34,347 bases of DNA, taken from NCBI GenBank assembly GCA_947446855.1, contig CANFIH010000025.1, positions 1 to 34,347 on the forward strand, in the 5' to 3' direction. Of this stretch, positions 1-10,087 are shown piece by piece. The notes under the pieces are model-generated. The model did no database searches. It saw only the letters and a program-made list of their open reading frames with translations, and was not told where the DNA came from. Made by a program: the position numbers and the translations under genes. Numbering within the stretch: position 1 is the stretch's first letter; each line of letters begins with the position of its first letter. The DNA comes from Burkholderiales bacterium. Its GTDB lineage: Bacteria; Pseudomonadota; Gammaproteobacteria; Burkholderiales; Burkholderiaceae_C.

Positions 1-915
1 CACCTTGACCGCCTCCACCATGGGCCGCCAGTCGCCGATCAGGGCGCCGTCCACACTCAGCTCGGGCCGCCCGTTGCGCACCACCGCAATATCCGTGGTG
101 GTGCCGCCCATGTCGGCGACGATGGCGTTCTGCACACCGCTCAAGGCGCAGGCGCCGATCACACTCGCCGCCGGGCCACTGAGCACCGTGCCCACGGGCC
201 GTGCCAGCGCACTGGTCGCATTGATCAGCGTGCCATCGCCCTTGACGATCATCAGCGGCGCGTCGATTTTGCGGATGTGCAGCGTGCGCTGCACCGAATC
301 GATCAGCGCCTTCACATGCGTGATCATGCGGGCATTGAGCGCCACCGTCATCGCCCGGCGCGGCGCGCCCAGGCTCGACGCTAGCTCATGGCCGCAGGTA
401 ACCGGCTTGTCGGTGAGCGCCGTGACCCATTCGCGCAACTGCAACTCATGCGCCGGATTGCGCACCGCAAAGCTGGCCGAAATCGCAAACGCAGAAACGC
501 GCGGTGCGTTCTTCAAAATGGCGGCTTTTGAAGCCTCCTCATCCAGCGGCGTGATGGCATTGCCCCCCGCATCGTGTCCGCCCGGCAGCGACACAATCGC
601 CTCCGCCCCCAGCAGCTCCGCCATCCCACTGGCCTTGATCTGCGCCGCGTCGTAACCGGCCAGCAGCACACACACGGGTGAGCCCTTGCCCTCGACCACC
701 GAGTTGGTGGTCAGCGTGGTGGACAGTGACACCAGCGCCACGCGGTCTAGCGCCGCCTGCGGCAGCTTGGACAAGGCCCCGTCAATGCCGACCGCCAGAT
801 CAAAGCGCGTCGTCAAACTCTTGGCCGCCGCGATGACCTGTTTGCGGTCGTCCAGCAACACCGCATCGGTAAACGTGCCGCCGGTGTCTATGCCGAGGAA
901 GTAGTGCTGGGACAT
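1..915 (-). CDS. Hydantoinase/oxoprolinase (HyuA-like) family protein, 3' part outside window
   Basis: The first 305 codons of a HyuA-type ATPase are visible; the gene runs off the left edge. Translation starts MSQHYFLGIDTGGTFTDAV, the phosphate-binding loop of the ASKHA fold, and a second conserved stretch, ADMGGTTTDIAVV, lies near residue 285. Family members act on hydantoins, 5-oxoproline or acetone, but no HyuB-type partner is in view, so the substrate is unknown. It reads in the same direction as the sarcosine oxidase operon and is separated from soxG by about 390 bp of repeat. It closely resembles the protein encoded at 17786-19846 (shared DTGGT-TDA, LAVG, STTL-TN-VVEG and LMIVKGDG stretches), so the window holds two paralogues, both in methyl-group metabolism contexts. 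A role as an ATP-dependent helper in corrinoid or methylamine metabolism is speculation. The family call is secure; the function is not. Confidence 0.88.
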   Translation of the reverse strand, partial: MSQHYFLGIDTGGTFTDAVLLDDRKQVIAAAKSLTTRFDLAVGIDGALSKLPQAALDRVALVSLSTTLTTNSVVEGKGSPVCVLLAGYDAAQIKASGMAELLGAEAIVSLPGGHDAGGNAITPLDEEASKAAILKNAPRVSAFAISASFAVRNPAHELQLREWVTALTDKPVTCGHELASSLGAPRRAMTVALNARMITHVKALIDSVQRTLHIRKIDAPLMIVKGDGTLINATSALARPVGTVLSGPAASVIGACALSGVQNAIVADMGGTTTDIAVVRNGRPELSVDGALIGDWRPMVEAVKV

Positions 916-924
916 GGGTGTGGT

Positions 925-1302
925 GCTTATAGGTTAGCTGGCATGTAGCCCAGCGATGCGCAGCGAGCGTGCGCGCGAGGGGAAGTTGCGATGCGAAGCG
1001 AGCGGCTGTTGGGGTTCGGCTGTTGGATGCCCCACCGCCATGGGGATAGCGCCGAGCAGCGCAGCAGCGGGCGGATCAGGCTGGCGCATGTTTGAGGCGC
1101 AGCCGAGTTTGCGCCAGACCCGCCTGCTGTGAGCAGCGCAGGGAACCCCGAAGGGGCGCTGTCCCGGCTCGCCTTTTCTTGGGCTACTTTCTTTTGGCGA
1201 AGCAAAAGAAAGTAGATCGGCCGCCGGGCCGAGACCCGGCTTGCCACCGGAGCCAGCCCAGAGGACAAAGCCAAACCAAGCCAGCGGCCAGCCAAAGAAA
1301 AA
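925..1302. repeat. Intergenic repeat block of Comamonadaceae type
   Basis: There is no credible gene between hyuA-like and soxG. Read on the minus strand the block starts right after the soxG stop codon with a T run and contains a GCCGGG/CCCGGC hairpin (1223-1240), a 13-bp A/T-rich hairpin (1184-1215), a CCCC-GAA-GGGG mini-hairpin (1146-1156), and phrases such as CGCTCGCTTCGCATCGC and GCTGCGCTGCTCGGCGC. I recognise this vocabulary from repeats scattered between genes in Comamonadaceae genomes. Only one copy is present here, so repetitiveness is recalled rather than shown. The open frames across it have biased, low-complexity translations (Arg, Ala, Ser) and no ribosome site. Confidence 0.6.
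1184..1215. terminator. Perfect 13-bp hairpin, possible terminator of the sox operon
   Basis: Arms CTACTTTCTTTTG and CAAAAGAAAGTAG are perfectly complementary around a 6-nt loop. The hairpin lies about 90 bp beyond the soxG stop codon and faces the hyuA-like gene. It has no clean U tract, so termination or 3'-end protection is inferred from position and symmetry alone. Confidence 0.45.
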
Positions 1303-1884
1303 CTAAGACCCCGCCTCACACAACCACTTGAACAAATACTCCGCAAAGCTACGCCGCACCGTAATCTCAAACGAGGTCTCCGCCTGCAAGCAATACAGCA
1401 CCACATTCGCCTTGGAAATATGCGACTGCGCCAAGGAGCCATCCGGGAAAGACCGCGCATGCAAATCCAAAGGACATCCGCGAGAAATCAGATCCGCAGC
1501 AGCAGCCCCTTGCAGGGAAAAAGTCGTGTTGCCACTTCCCACCTGCACCACCGAGAAATGCTTCCCGGCAAGCGCAGCCCGCAAGGCAGCTTCAATCGCA
1601 TCACCAGTGCCGGCAGCCGTCTTCAACAACCATTCATCCGGCCCAAGCCAGAACAACTGCCGCTGATTTCCCACACTTGCGGTATTCGCAACCACAGGCA
1701 AGGCCAGTCCGGTGGACACCAACACCGCTTTGGCAAACGCCGGGTCCGCAGCATCGCCGCGCAGATTCAGCATATCCAGCAAACCAATCTCATCAAGCAG
1801 ACAGCTGCGTCCATCCACAAGCAGTTCGCGCTTGCCCAAACGCGCAATATTCACCAGGGGAGTTTCAAGCGTCACATTAGTCAT
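1303..1884 (-). CDS. soxG: Sarcosine oxidase gamma subunit
   Basis: This 193-aa protein begins MTNVTLETPLVN and carries the weak GcvT-like pattern of SoxG, including FWLGPDEWLL near the middle and a C-terminal segment close to VRRSFAEYLFKWL. In the heterotetrameric enzyme the gamma subunit packs against the folate-binding part of alpha. The start is the ATG at 1884, whose first eight bases (ATGACTAA) contain the soxA stop codon, so translation is very probably coupled to soxA; a longer frame exists upstream but lies wholly inside soxA. It is the last gene of glyA-sdaA-soxBDAG and is followed immediately by the intergenic repeat block. SoxG is the most divergent subunit of the family, but position and sequence agree. 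Confidence 0.93.
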   Translation of the reverse strand: MTNVTLETPLVNIARLGKRELLVDGRSCLLDEIGLLDMLNLRGDAADPAFAKAVLVSTGLALPVVANTASVGNQRQLFWLGPDEWLLKTAAGTGDAIEAALRAALAGKHFSVVQVGSGNTTFSLQGAAAADLISRGCPLDLHARSFPDGSLAQSHISKANVVLYCLQAETSFEITVRRSFAEYLFKWLCEAGS

Positions 1885-4800
1885 GGTGGTGTTTTCCTTC
1901 CGGGTCATAGAAGACCGGGCTGGCAATCGTGGCCGCCACATGGCGTCCATCGGAAAGCGCCGCGTAAATCTTCTGGCCCATTTTTTGTTGACCGTCACGC
2001 ACCACCGCCATGGCAATGGAGCGGTTCAGCGTGGGGCTGAAATAGCTGGAGGTCACGTGCCCGACCATGGGCACGGAGTTGGCCACCGTCGGCGTGGCCG
2101 TGATCTGCGCCAGGGCCGTCAGCTGCGCGCCTTCGGGCAACACGGTCTGCGCGTCATCGGTGAGCAGGCCGACCAATTGCTTGCGGTTCGCCGCGGCGGT
2201 GTGGCTGCGGCTCAACGACCTGCGGCCCAGGAAGTCCTTGGTCTTGGAGACCATGCCACCCATGCCCAGGTCATGCGGCGTGATGGAGCCGTCCGTGTCC
2301 TGGCCCACGATGATGTAGCCCTTCTCGCCGCGCAGCACGTGCATGGCTTCCGTGCCATAGGGCGTGATATCGAACTCCGCGCCGGCGGCCATCAAGGCCT
2401 TCCAGACATGGGCGCCGGCATTGCTGGGCACATTGATTTCAAACGACAACTCGCCCGAGAAGCTGATGCGCATGATGCGTGCTTTCACATCCGCCACCGT
2501 GCCTTCGCGGTAGCTCATGAAGGGGAAGGCTTTGGCAGACAGGTCCACGTCCTTGCACAGCTTCTCCACCACGGCGCGGCTCTTGGGCCCGACCACGGCG
2601 AAGGTGCTCCACTGGTCGGTGACCGTGGTCATGTAGACCTTCATGTCAGGCCACTCGGTCTGCACCCAGCGTTCCATCCAGGTCAGCACGCGCGCCGCGC
2701 CGCCGGTGGTGGTGGTCATCAGGAAGCGGTCTTCGGCCAGACGCACGGTGACACCGTCGTCAAACACCATGCCGTTCTCGTCCAGCATCAGGCCGTAGCG
2801 GGCCTTGCCGACTTCCAGCTTGAGCCAGGGGTTGGTGTAGAGCCAGTTCAGCAGCTTGGCCGCGTCCGGGCCCTGGATGTCGATCTTGCCCAGGGTCGAG
2901 GCGTCCATGATGCCGACGCTGCTGCGCACGGCCAGCACTTCGCGATTGACGGCGGCGTGCATGTCCTCGCCCGCTTTCGGGAAGAACCAGGGGCGCTTCC
3001 ACTGGCCCACGTCTTCAAACGGGGAGCCTGCCGCCACATGGGCTGCGTGGGCGCTGGTCTTGCGCACCGGGTCGAACAGTTCACCGCGCTCCAGTCCCGC
3101 AAACAGGCCGAAGCTAATGGGCACGTAGTTGGGGCGGAAGGTGGTGGTGCCGACCTGGGGAATGGTCTTGCCCATGGCACGTGCCGCCAATGCCATGCCG
3201 TTGATATTGCCCAGCTTGCCCTGGTCGGTGCCGAAGCCCATGGCGGTGTAACGCTTGATGTGCTCGATGGACTCAAAGCCCTCGCGGATGGCCAGCTCGA
3301 TGTCGGCAGCACCGACGTCGTTCTGCCAGTCGACAAAAGCCTTGGCGCGGCGCGACACCTTCTCGCCGGTCTCGGCAATCCAGAACGGGGCGATGGCCTC
3401 GTTGCTGGGCTCGACCACGGTGTGGCGCGACTCGGTGGCCGCAAAGCCGGCTTTGCTGGCCGCAGCTGCACCGGCGCGCACGGCCTCGTCCATGGTGTGG
3501 GCCAAGGTGCCGGTGGCGTTGCAGGCACCGACGCTGAACTGGTTCGGCATCGATGCACCCGGCTTGAAACATTCCAGCGCCTCGCTCCACAGGGCTTTGC
3601 CGCCGCTGTGCGAGTACAGATGGATGGCAGGGTTCCAGCCACCCGCCATGCCGACGGCATCCACGCTGAGGGTGCGGCGCGATCCATTGGCCTTGTCGCC
3701 CACCTGCTGGCAGACGGTGACCGAGGTCACCATGGCGCCACCATCGGCCTGCACCGGCACATAGCCGCGCAGCACTTCGATGCCGGCCGCATGCGCCTTT
3801 TGCGCCGTGCCGCCTGCAACCGAATGGCCGGCGCGCACATCGACCACGGTGACTTGGGCTCCGGCGCTTTTCAGGGTCAGGGCATCGGCATAGGCCGTGT
3901 CGTTGTTGGTCAGCAGGGCAATCTGCTTGCCGACCAGCACGCCGTACAGCTGGGCGTAATCGGCCAGGGCGCTGGACAGCATGATGTTGGGCAGGTCGTT
4001 GTTGCTGAACACCATGGGGCGCTCATGCGCACCGGTGGCCAGCACCACTTGGCTTGCGCGCACGCGCCACAGGCGTTCGCGAAAGCCCTTGCGTGCGCTG
4101 AGCGGCAGATGGTCGGTGAGCGACTCGCGGATGGTCAGGAAGTTGTGGTCGTGGTAACCAAACACCACGCCGCGCTTGATGATCTTGACAGAAGGCAGCG
4201 TCGCCAGTTCGGCCTCGGCCTTCTTCACCCATTCAGAAGCGCTGATGCCGTCGATCGTGCCCAGCAGGCGATGCGCCGTGCCACCCAGCGTGCTTTGCAG
4301 CTCGGCCAGGATGACGCGGGCACCGCTGCGGCCTGCGGCCAGGGCTGCTGCCAGACCGGCCACACCGCCGCCGGCCACCAGCACATCGCAATGGGTGTTC
4401 TGGTGGATGTAGCGGGCGGTGTCTTCCACTTCAGGAGAAGCCCCCAGGCCGCCGGACTTGCGGATGATGCGCTCGTAAACCCTCCAGGCCTTGGCCGGCC
4501 ACATGACGGTCTTGTAATAGACACCGGCCGGGAACAGGAAGGAGAAATTGCGGTTCAGGCTCAGCGCCCGGCTGAGCGCGTTCGGCCAGGGATTGACGGC
4601 CTCGGATTGCAGGCCTTCGTACAACTCGACCTCAGGCATCTTGGCATTCGGAATCGTGTCCTTGCCAGACTCCAGCTGCACCAGGGCCGAGGGCTCCTCG
4701 ATGCCGCTGGTGACGATGCCGCGCGGGCGGTGGTATTTCCAGGAGTGACTCAGCACGCTCTCGCCGGCAGCCAGCAGGGCGGAGGCCAGGGTGTCGCCCT

Positions 4801-4894
4801 GGAAGCCGCTGTAGCTGCGGCCGTTGAACTGGAAGGAAACTTTTTTGCTGCGGTCGATGCGGGCGCCGAGGCTATTGATACGGTTGGATGTCAT
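1877..4894 (-). CDS. soxA: Sarcosine oxidase alpha subunit
   Basis: At 1005 aa it has the usual length for the alpha subunit of heterotetrameric sarcosine oxidase. An N-terminal ferredoxin-like segment (FNGRSYSGFQGDTLASALLAAG) is followed by a dinucleotide-binding site, VLVAGGGVAGLAAALAAGRSG, near residue 170, an ATGAHERP motif, and a C-terminal GcvT-like aminomethyltransferase domain (from about residue 620, including YTNPWLKLEVGKARYGLMLDENG) that receives formaldehyde and forms 5,10-methylene-THF. The complex oxidises sarcosine to glycine with release of peroxide in the cytoplasm. It follows soxD after an 82-bp spacer that holds a hairpin repeat, the only sizeable gap inside soxBDAG, and overlaps soxG by 8 bp. 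The frame is intact throughout. Confidence 0.97.
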   Translation of the reverse strand: MTSNRINSLGARIDRSKKVSFQFNGRSYSGFQGDTLASALLAAGESVLSHSWKYHRPRGIVTSGIEEPSALVQLESGKDTIPNAKMPEVELYEGLQSEAVNPWPNALSRALSLNRNFSFLFPAGVYYKTVMWPAKAWRVYERIIRKSGGLGASPEVEDTARYIHQNTHCDVLVAGGGVAGLAAALAAGRSGARVILAELQSTLGGTAHRLLGTIDGISASEWVKKAEAELATLPSVKIIKRGVVFGYHDHNFLTIRESLTDHLPLSARKGFRERLWRVRASQVVLATGAHERPMVFSNNDLPNIMLSSALADYAQLYGVLVGKQIALLTNNDTAYADALTLKSAGAQVTVVDVRAGHSVAGGTAQKAHAAGIEVLRGYVPVQADGGAMVTSVTVCQQVGDKANGSRRTLSVDAVGMAGGWNPAIHLYSHSGGKALWSEALECFKPGASMPNQFSVGACNATGTLAHTMDEAVRAGAAAASKAGFAATESRHTVVEPSNEAIAPFWIAETGEKVSRRAKAFVDWQNDVGAADIELAIREGFESIEHIKRYTAMGFGTDQGKLGNINGMALAARAMGKTIPQVGTTTFRPNYVPISFGLFAGLERGELFDPVRKTSAHAAHVAAGSPFEDVGQWKRPWFFPKAGEDMHAAVNREVLAVRSSVGIMDASTLGKIDIQGPDAAKLLNWLYTNPWLKLEVGKARYGLMLDENGMVFDDGVTVRLAEDRFLMTTTTGGAARVLTWMERWVQTEWPDMKVYMTTVTDQWSTFAVVGPKSRAVVEKLCKDVDLSAKAFPFMSYREGTVADVKARIMRISFSGELSFEINVPSNAGAHVWKALMAAGAEFDITPYGTEAMHVLRGEKGYIIVGQDTDGSITPHDLGMGGMVSKTKDFLGRRSLSRSHTAAANRKQLVGLLTDDAQTVLPEGAQLTALAQITATPTVANSVPMVGHVTSSYFSPTLNRSIAMAVVRDGQQKMGQKIYAALSDGRHVAATIASPVFYDPEGKHHHD

Positions 4895-4976
4895 GTGTTT
4901 GCCCCCACGCTTGTCACTGTGTGTACTGCGCTGCCCCCCAAGGGGGCCTTCGCGCCTTGGAGCGGTCCGGCGGCGC
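4895..4976. repeat. Hairpin repeat between soxD and soxA
   Basis: The 82-bp spacer contains a CCCCC-AA-GGGGG hairpin (4935-4946), the inverted pair CCAAGG (4938-4943) and CCTTGG (4955-4960), and a GCGCCGCCGGACCGC stretch just after soxD. This resembles short palindromic repeats I know from between Comamonadaceae genes. It may tune mRNA stability or the soxD/soxA ratio. It encodes nothing recognisable. Confidence 0.55.
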
Positions 4977-5276
4977 TCATGCTTGACCTCCTTGCTCGGT
5001 TGCAGGGGCGTCGGGGTTCTCGCCGACCTTGTAAAACTTGCTGAACTGGTAGGTCACGGTGTGGCGCTCGGCATTGAACCAGCGGCGGCAGCCTGCCACA
5101 TGGTTCCATTGCTCGCGGTGCACACCCTTGGTGTTCTTGCGCATGAAGAGGTAGTCGCCCCACTGTTCGTCGGTGAGGGCATCGGTGTCCAGCGGGCGCG
5201 CGATGTGCGCTTCGCCGCCGCAGGAGAATTCGCTTTCGGCGCGGGGGCCGCAATAGGGGCAGGTGATTTGTAGCAT
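4977..5276 (-). CDS. soxD: Sarcosine oxidase delta subunit
   Basis: This 99-aa protein starts MLQITCPYCGPRAESEF. Cys6, Cys9, His59 and Cys63 (CPYC and HVAGC) match the zinc site known in the delta subunit of tetrameric sarcosine oxidases. Length and sequence are typical: WGDYLFMRKNTKG, then W-N-H and the CRRWFN motif. The gene lies 10 bp after soxB and 82 bp before soxA in the standard BDAG order. The C-terminal tail beyond residue 85 is Ala/Gln/Gly-rich and poorly conserved in the family. Identification is secure. Confidence 0.96.
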   Translation of the reverse strand: MLQITCPYCGPRAESEFSCGGEAHIARPLDTDALTDEQWGDYLFMRKNTKGVHREQWNHVAGCRRWFNAERHTVTYQFSKFYKVGENPDAPATEQGGQA

Positions 5277-5286
5277 GGTATTTCGT

Positions 5287-6534
5287 TCAGTGCGCGACGG
5301 CAGCGGCTCCGTGTTCGTCGATCAAATGGCCGGTGTTGAAGCGGTTCAAGGAGAACGCGGCGTTCAAGGGATGCGGGTTGTCCTGCGCAATCGTGTGCGC
5401 CATGACCCAGCCTGATCCCGGTGTGGCCTTGAAGCCGCCCGTGCCCCAACCGCAGTTGAAGTACAGGCCCTTGATGTGCGTCTTGGAAATAATCGGGCAG
5501 GCGTCGGGCGCCACGTCCACAATGCCGCCCCACTGGCGGTTCATGCGCACGCGGCGGAAGATCGGGAACATCTCGCAGATGGCCTGCAAGGTGTGTTCGA
5601 TCACCGGGAAACTGCCGCGCTGGCCGTAGCCCACATAGCTGTCGATGCCGGCGCCAATCACCAGGTCGCCCTTGTCGCTCTGGCTGACATAGGCGTGGAT
5701 GGCGTTGCTCATCACCACGGTGTGGATGATGGGCTTGAGCGGCTCGGACACCAGGGCTTGGAGCGGATGGCTTTCCAGCGGCAAACGGATGCCCGCCATC
5801 TCAGCCAGCACGCTGCTGTGGCCGGCGGCAACGACGCCGATCTTCTTGCTCTTAATAGAACCGCGCGTGGTCTCAATGCCGACGATTTGTTCGCCCTCGC
5901 GCTGAAAGCCCACCACTTCGCAGTTCTGGATGATGTCCACACCCAGACGGTCTGCCGCGCGGGCAAAGCCCCAGGCGATGGCGTCGTGGCGGGCCACGCC
6001 GCCGCGCGGCTGGAAGCTGGCGCCCATCACGGGGTAGCGCAGGGAGGTCTGGTTCATGATGGGCACAATGCCCTGCACCTGGGCGGGCGTGAGCACCATG
6101 CCGTCCACGCCGTTCAGGCGGTTGGCATTGACGCGGCGCTCGATGTCGCGCATGTCTTGCAGCGAGTGGCCCACGTTCATGACGCCGCGCTGGCTGAACA
6201 TGGTGTTGTAGTTCAGGTTTTGCGACAGGCCTTCCCACAGTTCCATGGCTTTTTCATACAGGTGGGTGGCCTCGTCCCAGAGGTAGTTGGAGCGCACGAT
6301 GGTGGTGTTGCGCGCCGTGTTGCCGCCGCCCAGCCAGCCGCGTTCCACGACCGCGATATTGCGCATGCCATGTTCCTTGGCCAGGTAGTAGGCGGTTGCC
6401 AGGCCATGGCCGCCCCCGCCAACGATGATGGCGTCGTACTCGCGTTTGGGGGCCGGGCTGCGCCACTGCTTTTGCCAGTCCTCGTGGTAGGACATGGCGT
6501 TGCGTGCCAGGGAAAAGATGGAAAAGTTGCTCAT
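5287..6534 (-). CDS. soxB: Sarcosine oxidase beta subunit
   Basis: This 415-aa protein is a DAO-type flavoprotein. The FAD-binding [14 protein letters not shown] motif starts near residue 38 and is followed by [19 protein letters not shown]. The segment [21 protein letters not shown], near residue 175, includes the region where the beta subunit of characterised enzymes attaches FMN to a histidine; the conserved His is present. The C-terminal part has the [14 protein letters not shown] pattern. It carries the catalytic flavin site for sarcosine oxidation and is the first sox gene, 10 bp downstream of sda[21 protein letters not shown] is the normal family N-terminus, so the first ATG is kept. 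Confidence 0.97.
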   Translation of the reverse strand: MSNFSIFSLARNAMSYHEDWQKQWRSPAPKREYDAIIVGGGGHGLATAYYLAKEHGMRNIAVVERGWLGGGNTARNTTIVRSNYLWDEATHLYEKAMELWEGLSQNLNYNTMFSQRGVMNVGHSLQDMRDIERRVNANRLNGVDGMVLTPAQVQGIVPIMNQTSLRYPVMGASFQPRGGVARHDAIAWGFARAADRLGVDIIQNCEVVGFQREGEQIVGIETTRGSIKSKKIGVVAAGHSSVLAEMAGIRLPLESHPLQALVSEPLKPIIHTVVMSNAIHAYVSQSDKGDLVIGAGIDSYVGYGQRGSFPVIEHTLQAICEMFPIFRRVRMNRQWGGIVDVAPDACPIISKTHIKGLYFNCGWGTGGFKATPGSGWVMAHTIAQDNPHPLNAAFSLNRFNTGHLIDEHGAAAVAH

Positions 6535-6544
6535 ATGTATTTGA

Positions 6545-7936
<1,392 letters not shown>

Positions 7937-7976
7937 GGGGTGCGTGCTCGGGTAGGGATGCGCTTGCTACAAACAA

Positions 7977-9251
7977 TCAGGCGGGGGCGGGGAAGGTGCG
8001 GCACAGGGCGGTGATGCGCCCGGCCACTTCCTGCTCGACGGCAGCCTGGTCACCCTTGGCGGCCAGGCAATCCATCACGTCGCACATGGCGGTGGCCACC
8101 TGCTCACATTCCGCCACGCCAAAGCCGCGGGTGGTGATGGCGGGCGTGCCGACGCGGATGCCGCTGGTCACAAAAGGTGACTGCGGATCGTTGGGCACCG
8201 AGTTCTTGTTGACGGTGATGTGGGCGCGACCGAGCGCCGCATCGGCATCCTTGCCGGTCAGGCCCTTGGCCACCAGGCTCACTAGCATCAGGTGGTTGTC
8301 GGTGCCGCCAGAGATCACGTCATAGCCACGCGCCATGAACACGGCGGCCATGGCGCGGGCGTTGGCGATCACCTGCGCCTGGTAGGTCTTGAATTCCGGC
8401 TGCAGCGCTTCCAGAAAGGCCACGGCCTTGGCGGCGATCACGTGCATCAGGGGCCCGCCCTGGGTGCCGGGGAAAACCATGGAGTTGAGCTTCTTCTCGA
8501 TGTCCGCGTTGGCGCGGCACAGAATCATGCCGCCGCGCGGGCCGCGCAAGGTCTTGTGCGTGGTGGTGGTGACCACGTCGGCAAAGGGAACCGGGTTGGG
8601 GTAGAGCCCGGCTGCCACCAGGCCGGCGAAGTGGGCCATATCCACCCACAGCAGAGCGCCCACCTTGTCGGCAATGGCGCGGAAGCGGGCGAAGTCCAGG
8701 TGCCGGCTGTAGGCGGAATAGCCGGCCACGATCATCTTGGGCTGGCAGGCGATGGCCTGGGCTTCCAGCGCGTCGTAGTCGATCAGGCCGGTGGCGGTGT
8801 CAATCCCGTACTGCTCGGCGTGGTAAATCTTGCCGGAGAAGCTGACCTTGGCGCCATGCGTCAGGTGGCCGCCGTGGGCTAGGCTCATGCCCAGAATGGT
8901 TTCGCCCGGCTGCATCAGGGCCATGTAGACGGCGGAATTGGCACTCGAGCCCGAGTGCGGCTGCACATTGGCCCAGTCGGCACCGAAGAGCAGCTTGGCG
9001 CGGTCGATGGCGAGCTGCTCGGCCACGTCCACAAACTCGCAGCCGCCGTAATAGCGCTTGCCCGGATAACCTTCGGCGTACTTGTTGGTCAGCACGCTGC
9101 CCTGGGCAGCCAGCACGCGGGCGCTGGTGTAGTTCTCGGAGGCGATCAGCTCCAGGTGGTCCTGCTGGCGGGCCGCTTCAGAAGCGATGGCTGCGCCGAT
9201 TTCCGGGTCAAATTCGTTGAGCGAAGCGTTCGAGGACGGGTTCAATGCCAT
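7977..9251 (-). CDS. glyA: Serine hydroxymethyltransferase
   Basis: This 424-aa PLP enzyme has a near-complete set of GlyA signatures: [18 protein letters not shown] near residue 35, [10 protein letters not shown] near 97, and [13 protein letters not shown] with the PLP lysine at 233. It interconverts glycine plus 5,10-methylene-THF with serine plus THF, consuming both products of sarcosine oxidase. The ATG at 9251 is preceded by GAAGG at a good distance. It leads the glyA-sdaA-soxBDAG operon, and a palindromic candidate operator lies 65 bp upstream. As many proteobacteria carry a housekeeping glyA elsewhere, this may be a pathway-specific second copy; the window cannot show that. Confidence 0.97.
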   Translation of the reverse strand: MALNPSSNASLNEFDPEIGAAIASEAARQQDHLELIASENYTSARVLAAQGSVLTNKYAEGYPGKRYYGGCEFVDVAEQLAIDRAKLLFGADWANVQPHSGSSANSAVYMALMQPGETILGMSLAHGGHLTHGAKVSFSGKIYHAEQYGIDTATGLIDYDALEAQAIACQPKMIVAGYSAYSRHLDFARFRAIADKVGALLWVDMAHFAGLVAAGLYPNPVPFADVVTTTTHKTLRGPRGGMILCRANADIEKKLNSMVFPGTQGGPLMHVIAAKAVAFLEALQPEFKTYQAQVIANARAMAAVFMARGYDVISGGTDNHLMLVSLVAKGLTGKDADAALGRAHITVNKNSVPNDPQSPFVTSGIRVGTPAITTRGFGVAECEQVATAMCDVMDCLAAKGDQAAVEQEVAGRITALCRTFPAPA

Positions 9252-9315
9252 GGCTAACCTTCATGTAGGGGGAAATGCGGGGGTGAATCGATTGTCGAGA
9301 CTGGCCCTGCCGGCG

Positions 9316-9333
9316 GTGTCGGTATTACGACAC
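9316..9333. promoter_or_regulatory. Candidate operator upstream of glyA
   Basis: GTGTCG-GTATTA-CGACAC is a perfect 6-6-6 inverted repeat in the 103-bp spacer upstream of glyA, and a further CGACAC follows 21 bp later (9349-9354), i.e. two helical turns away. Symmetry and position suggest a dimeric regulator, for example of GntR or TetR type, controlling the sox operon. No regulator gene is adjacent. Confidence 0.45.
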
Positions 9334-9354
9334 GGGGGAATGTGGGGGCGACAC

Positions 9355-9747
9355 CTACCCTTTGGACTGCCACAGAGACTCAAAGTCGAAGGAGAGCTGG
9401 CGGTGGTGCTTGATGGACAGCAGATACACCGTGGCATCCAGGCGCGCGTACAGCACCAGGTAGTTGCTCATCACGTATTCGCGCAGCCCGCCATCCTGTG
9501 CCAGGGCTTGCAGCTTGGCACCCAGGCGTTCGGCGGCCGTGGAGGCTTCCACGGAGCGCCTGGCCCGCTCAAGAAACAGCCTGCCCATGGCAGGGAAGCG
9601 TTCCAGGTTGGGGATGACGGTTTCGAGCAGTTCGTCGATGAGCGCATCAAAGGCCTGCGGCGCATCGGCGTCCGCCCAGAATGCCTCGATGCTTTCCAGG
9701 TTGTGCTCGAAGTTGGCGCTGAGTTTGACGCGGGTTTTTGTCGCCAT
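9355..9747 (-). CDS. RelE/ParE-family toxin
   Basis: The 130-aa protein has the RelE/ParE superfamily layout: an N-terminal helix hairpin (FEHNLESIEAFWADAD and LIDELLETVIPNLERFPAMGR), a GLREYVMSNYLVLYARLDATVYLLSIKHHRQLSFDF beta region, and a short C-terminus. It is longer than the usual 90-100 aa because of an Ala-rich helical insert around residues 62-88. It follows an antitoxin-like gene after 16 bp, the standard antitoxin-first order. RelE members cleave ribosome-bound mRNA and ParE members poison gyrase; which applies cannot be told from this sequence. The pair sits between the folD relic and glyA. Confidence 0.85.
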   Translation of the reverse strand: MATKTRVKLSANFEHNLESIEAFWADADAPQAFDALIDELLETVIPNLERFPAMGRLFLERARRSVEASTAAERLGAKLQALAQDGGLREYVMSNYLVLYARLDATVYLLSIKHHRQLSFDFESLWQSKG

Positions 9748-9763
9748 GCTTGCGCGCCCGGGC

Positions 9764-10066
9764 TCAGTTGCCGGCCTTGGCGGCGCGGCGGTTTTTCAGC
9801 GCGGTCAGGGCACTGCGTGCGTCCTTGACCTTGCCAGCAGCCACATCGTCCAGCCCTTGGGACGCCTCATCTATCAGCAGCAGATGCACGCGCTCGCGCT
9901 CCAGTTGGTGGTAATAGTCAAGCCGCGCGGAGTCTATGAGTGCCACATAGCTTTCACCGTTTTTGGTGATGATTTTTTCCGCCCCGGCCTTGACCTGCTC
10001 CACCAGCTCAGACAGGGTGGAGCGGGCCTGGGTCAGAGGAATGACATCGGCGGTAGAAAATGCCAT
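9764..10066 (-). CDS. Phd/YefM-family antitoxin
   Basis: The 100-aa protein starts MAFSTADVIPLTQARSTLSELVEQVKAGAEKIITKNGESYVALID, the classic Phd/YefM fold (DNA-binding N-terminus with the L-x-x-L-V-E-Q-V-K helix and an ITKNGES-VAL strand pair). The C-terminal half (YYHQLERERVHLLLIDEASQGLDDVAAGKV and following) is helical and charged, the likely toxin-binding part. A GGAG motif 9 nt before the ATG supports the start. Antitoxins of this family usually repress their own promoter, and an imperfect inverted repeat is present 22 nt upstream. The toxin gene follows after 16 bp. Confidence 0.9.
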   Translation of the reverse strand: MAFSTADVIPLTQARSTLSELVEQVKAGAEKIITKNGESYVALIDSARLDYYHQLERERVHLLLIDEASQGLDDVAAGKVKDARSALTALKNRRAAKAGN

Positions 10067-10087
10067 GGCGGTCTCCGTGGGTTTTTA

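Noticed and set aside
927-1460. Minus-strand frame of 177 codons over the end of soxG and the repeat block
   Set aside because: It uses a different frame from soxG and then reads repeat DNA; no family resemblance.
1712-5044. Very long plus-strand open frame (1110 codons) opposite soxA/soxG
   Set aside because: It is the antisense of the clear soxA gene; the translation is rich in His, Gly, Arg and Ala and has no domain, so it results from codon bias in GC-rich DNA.
9252-9354. Glycine riboswitch upstream of glyA
   Set aside because: Only 103 bp are available and I could not recognise the paired aptamer cores; the palindrome fits a protein operator better.
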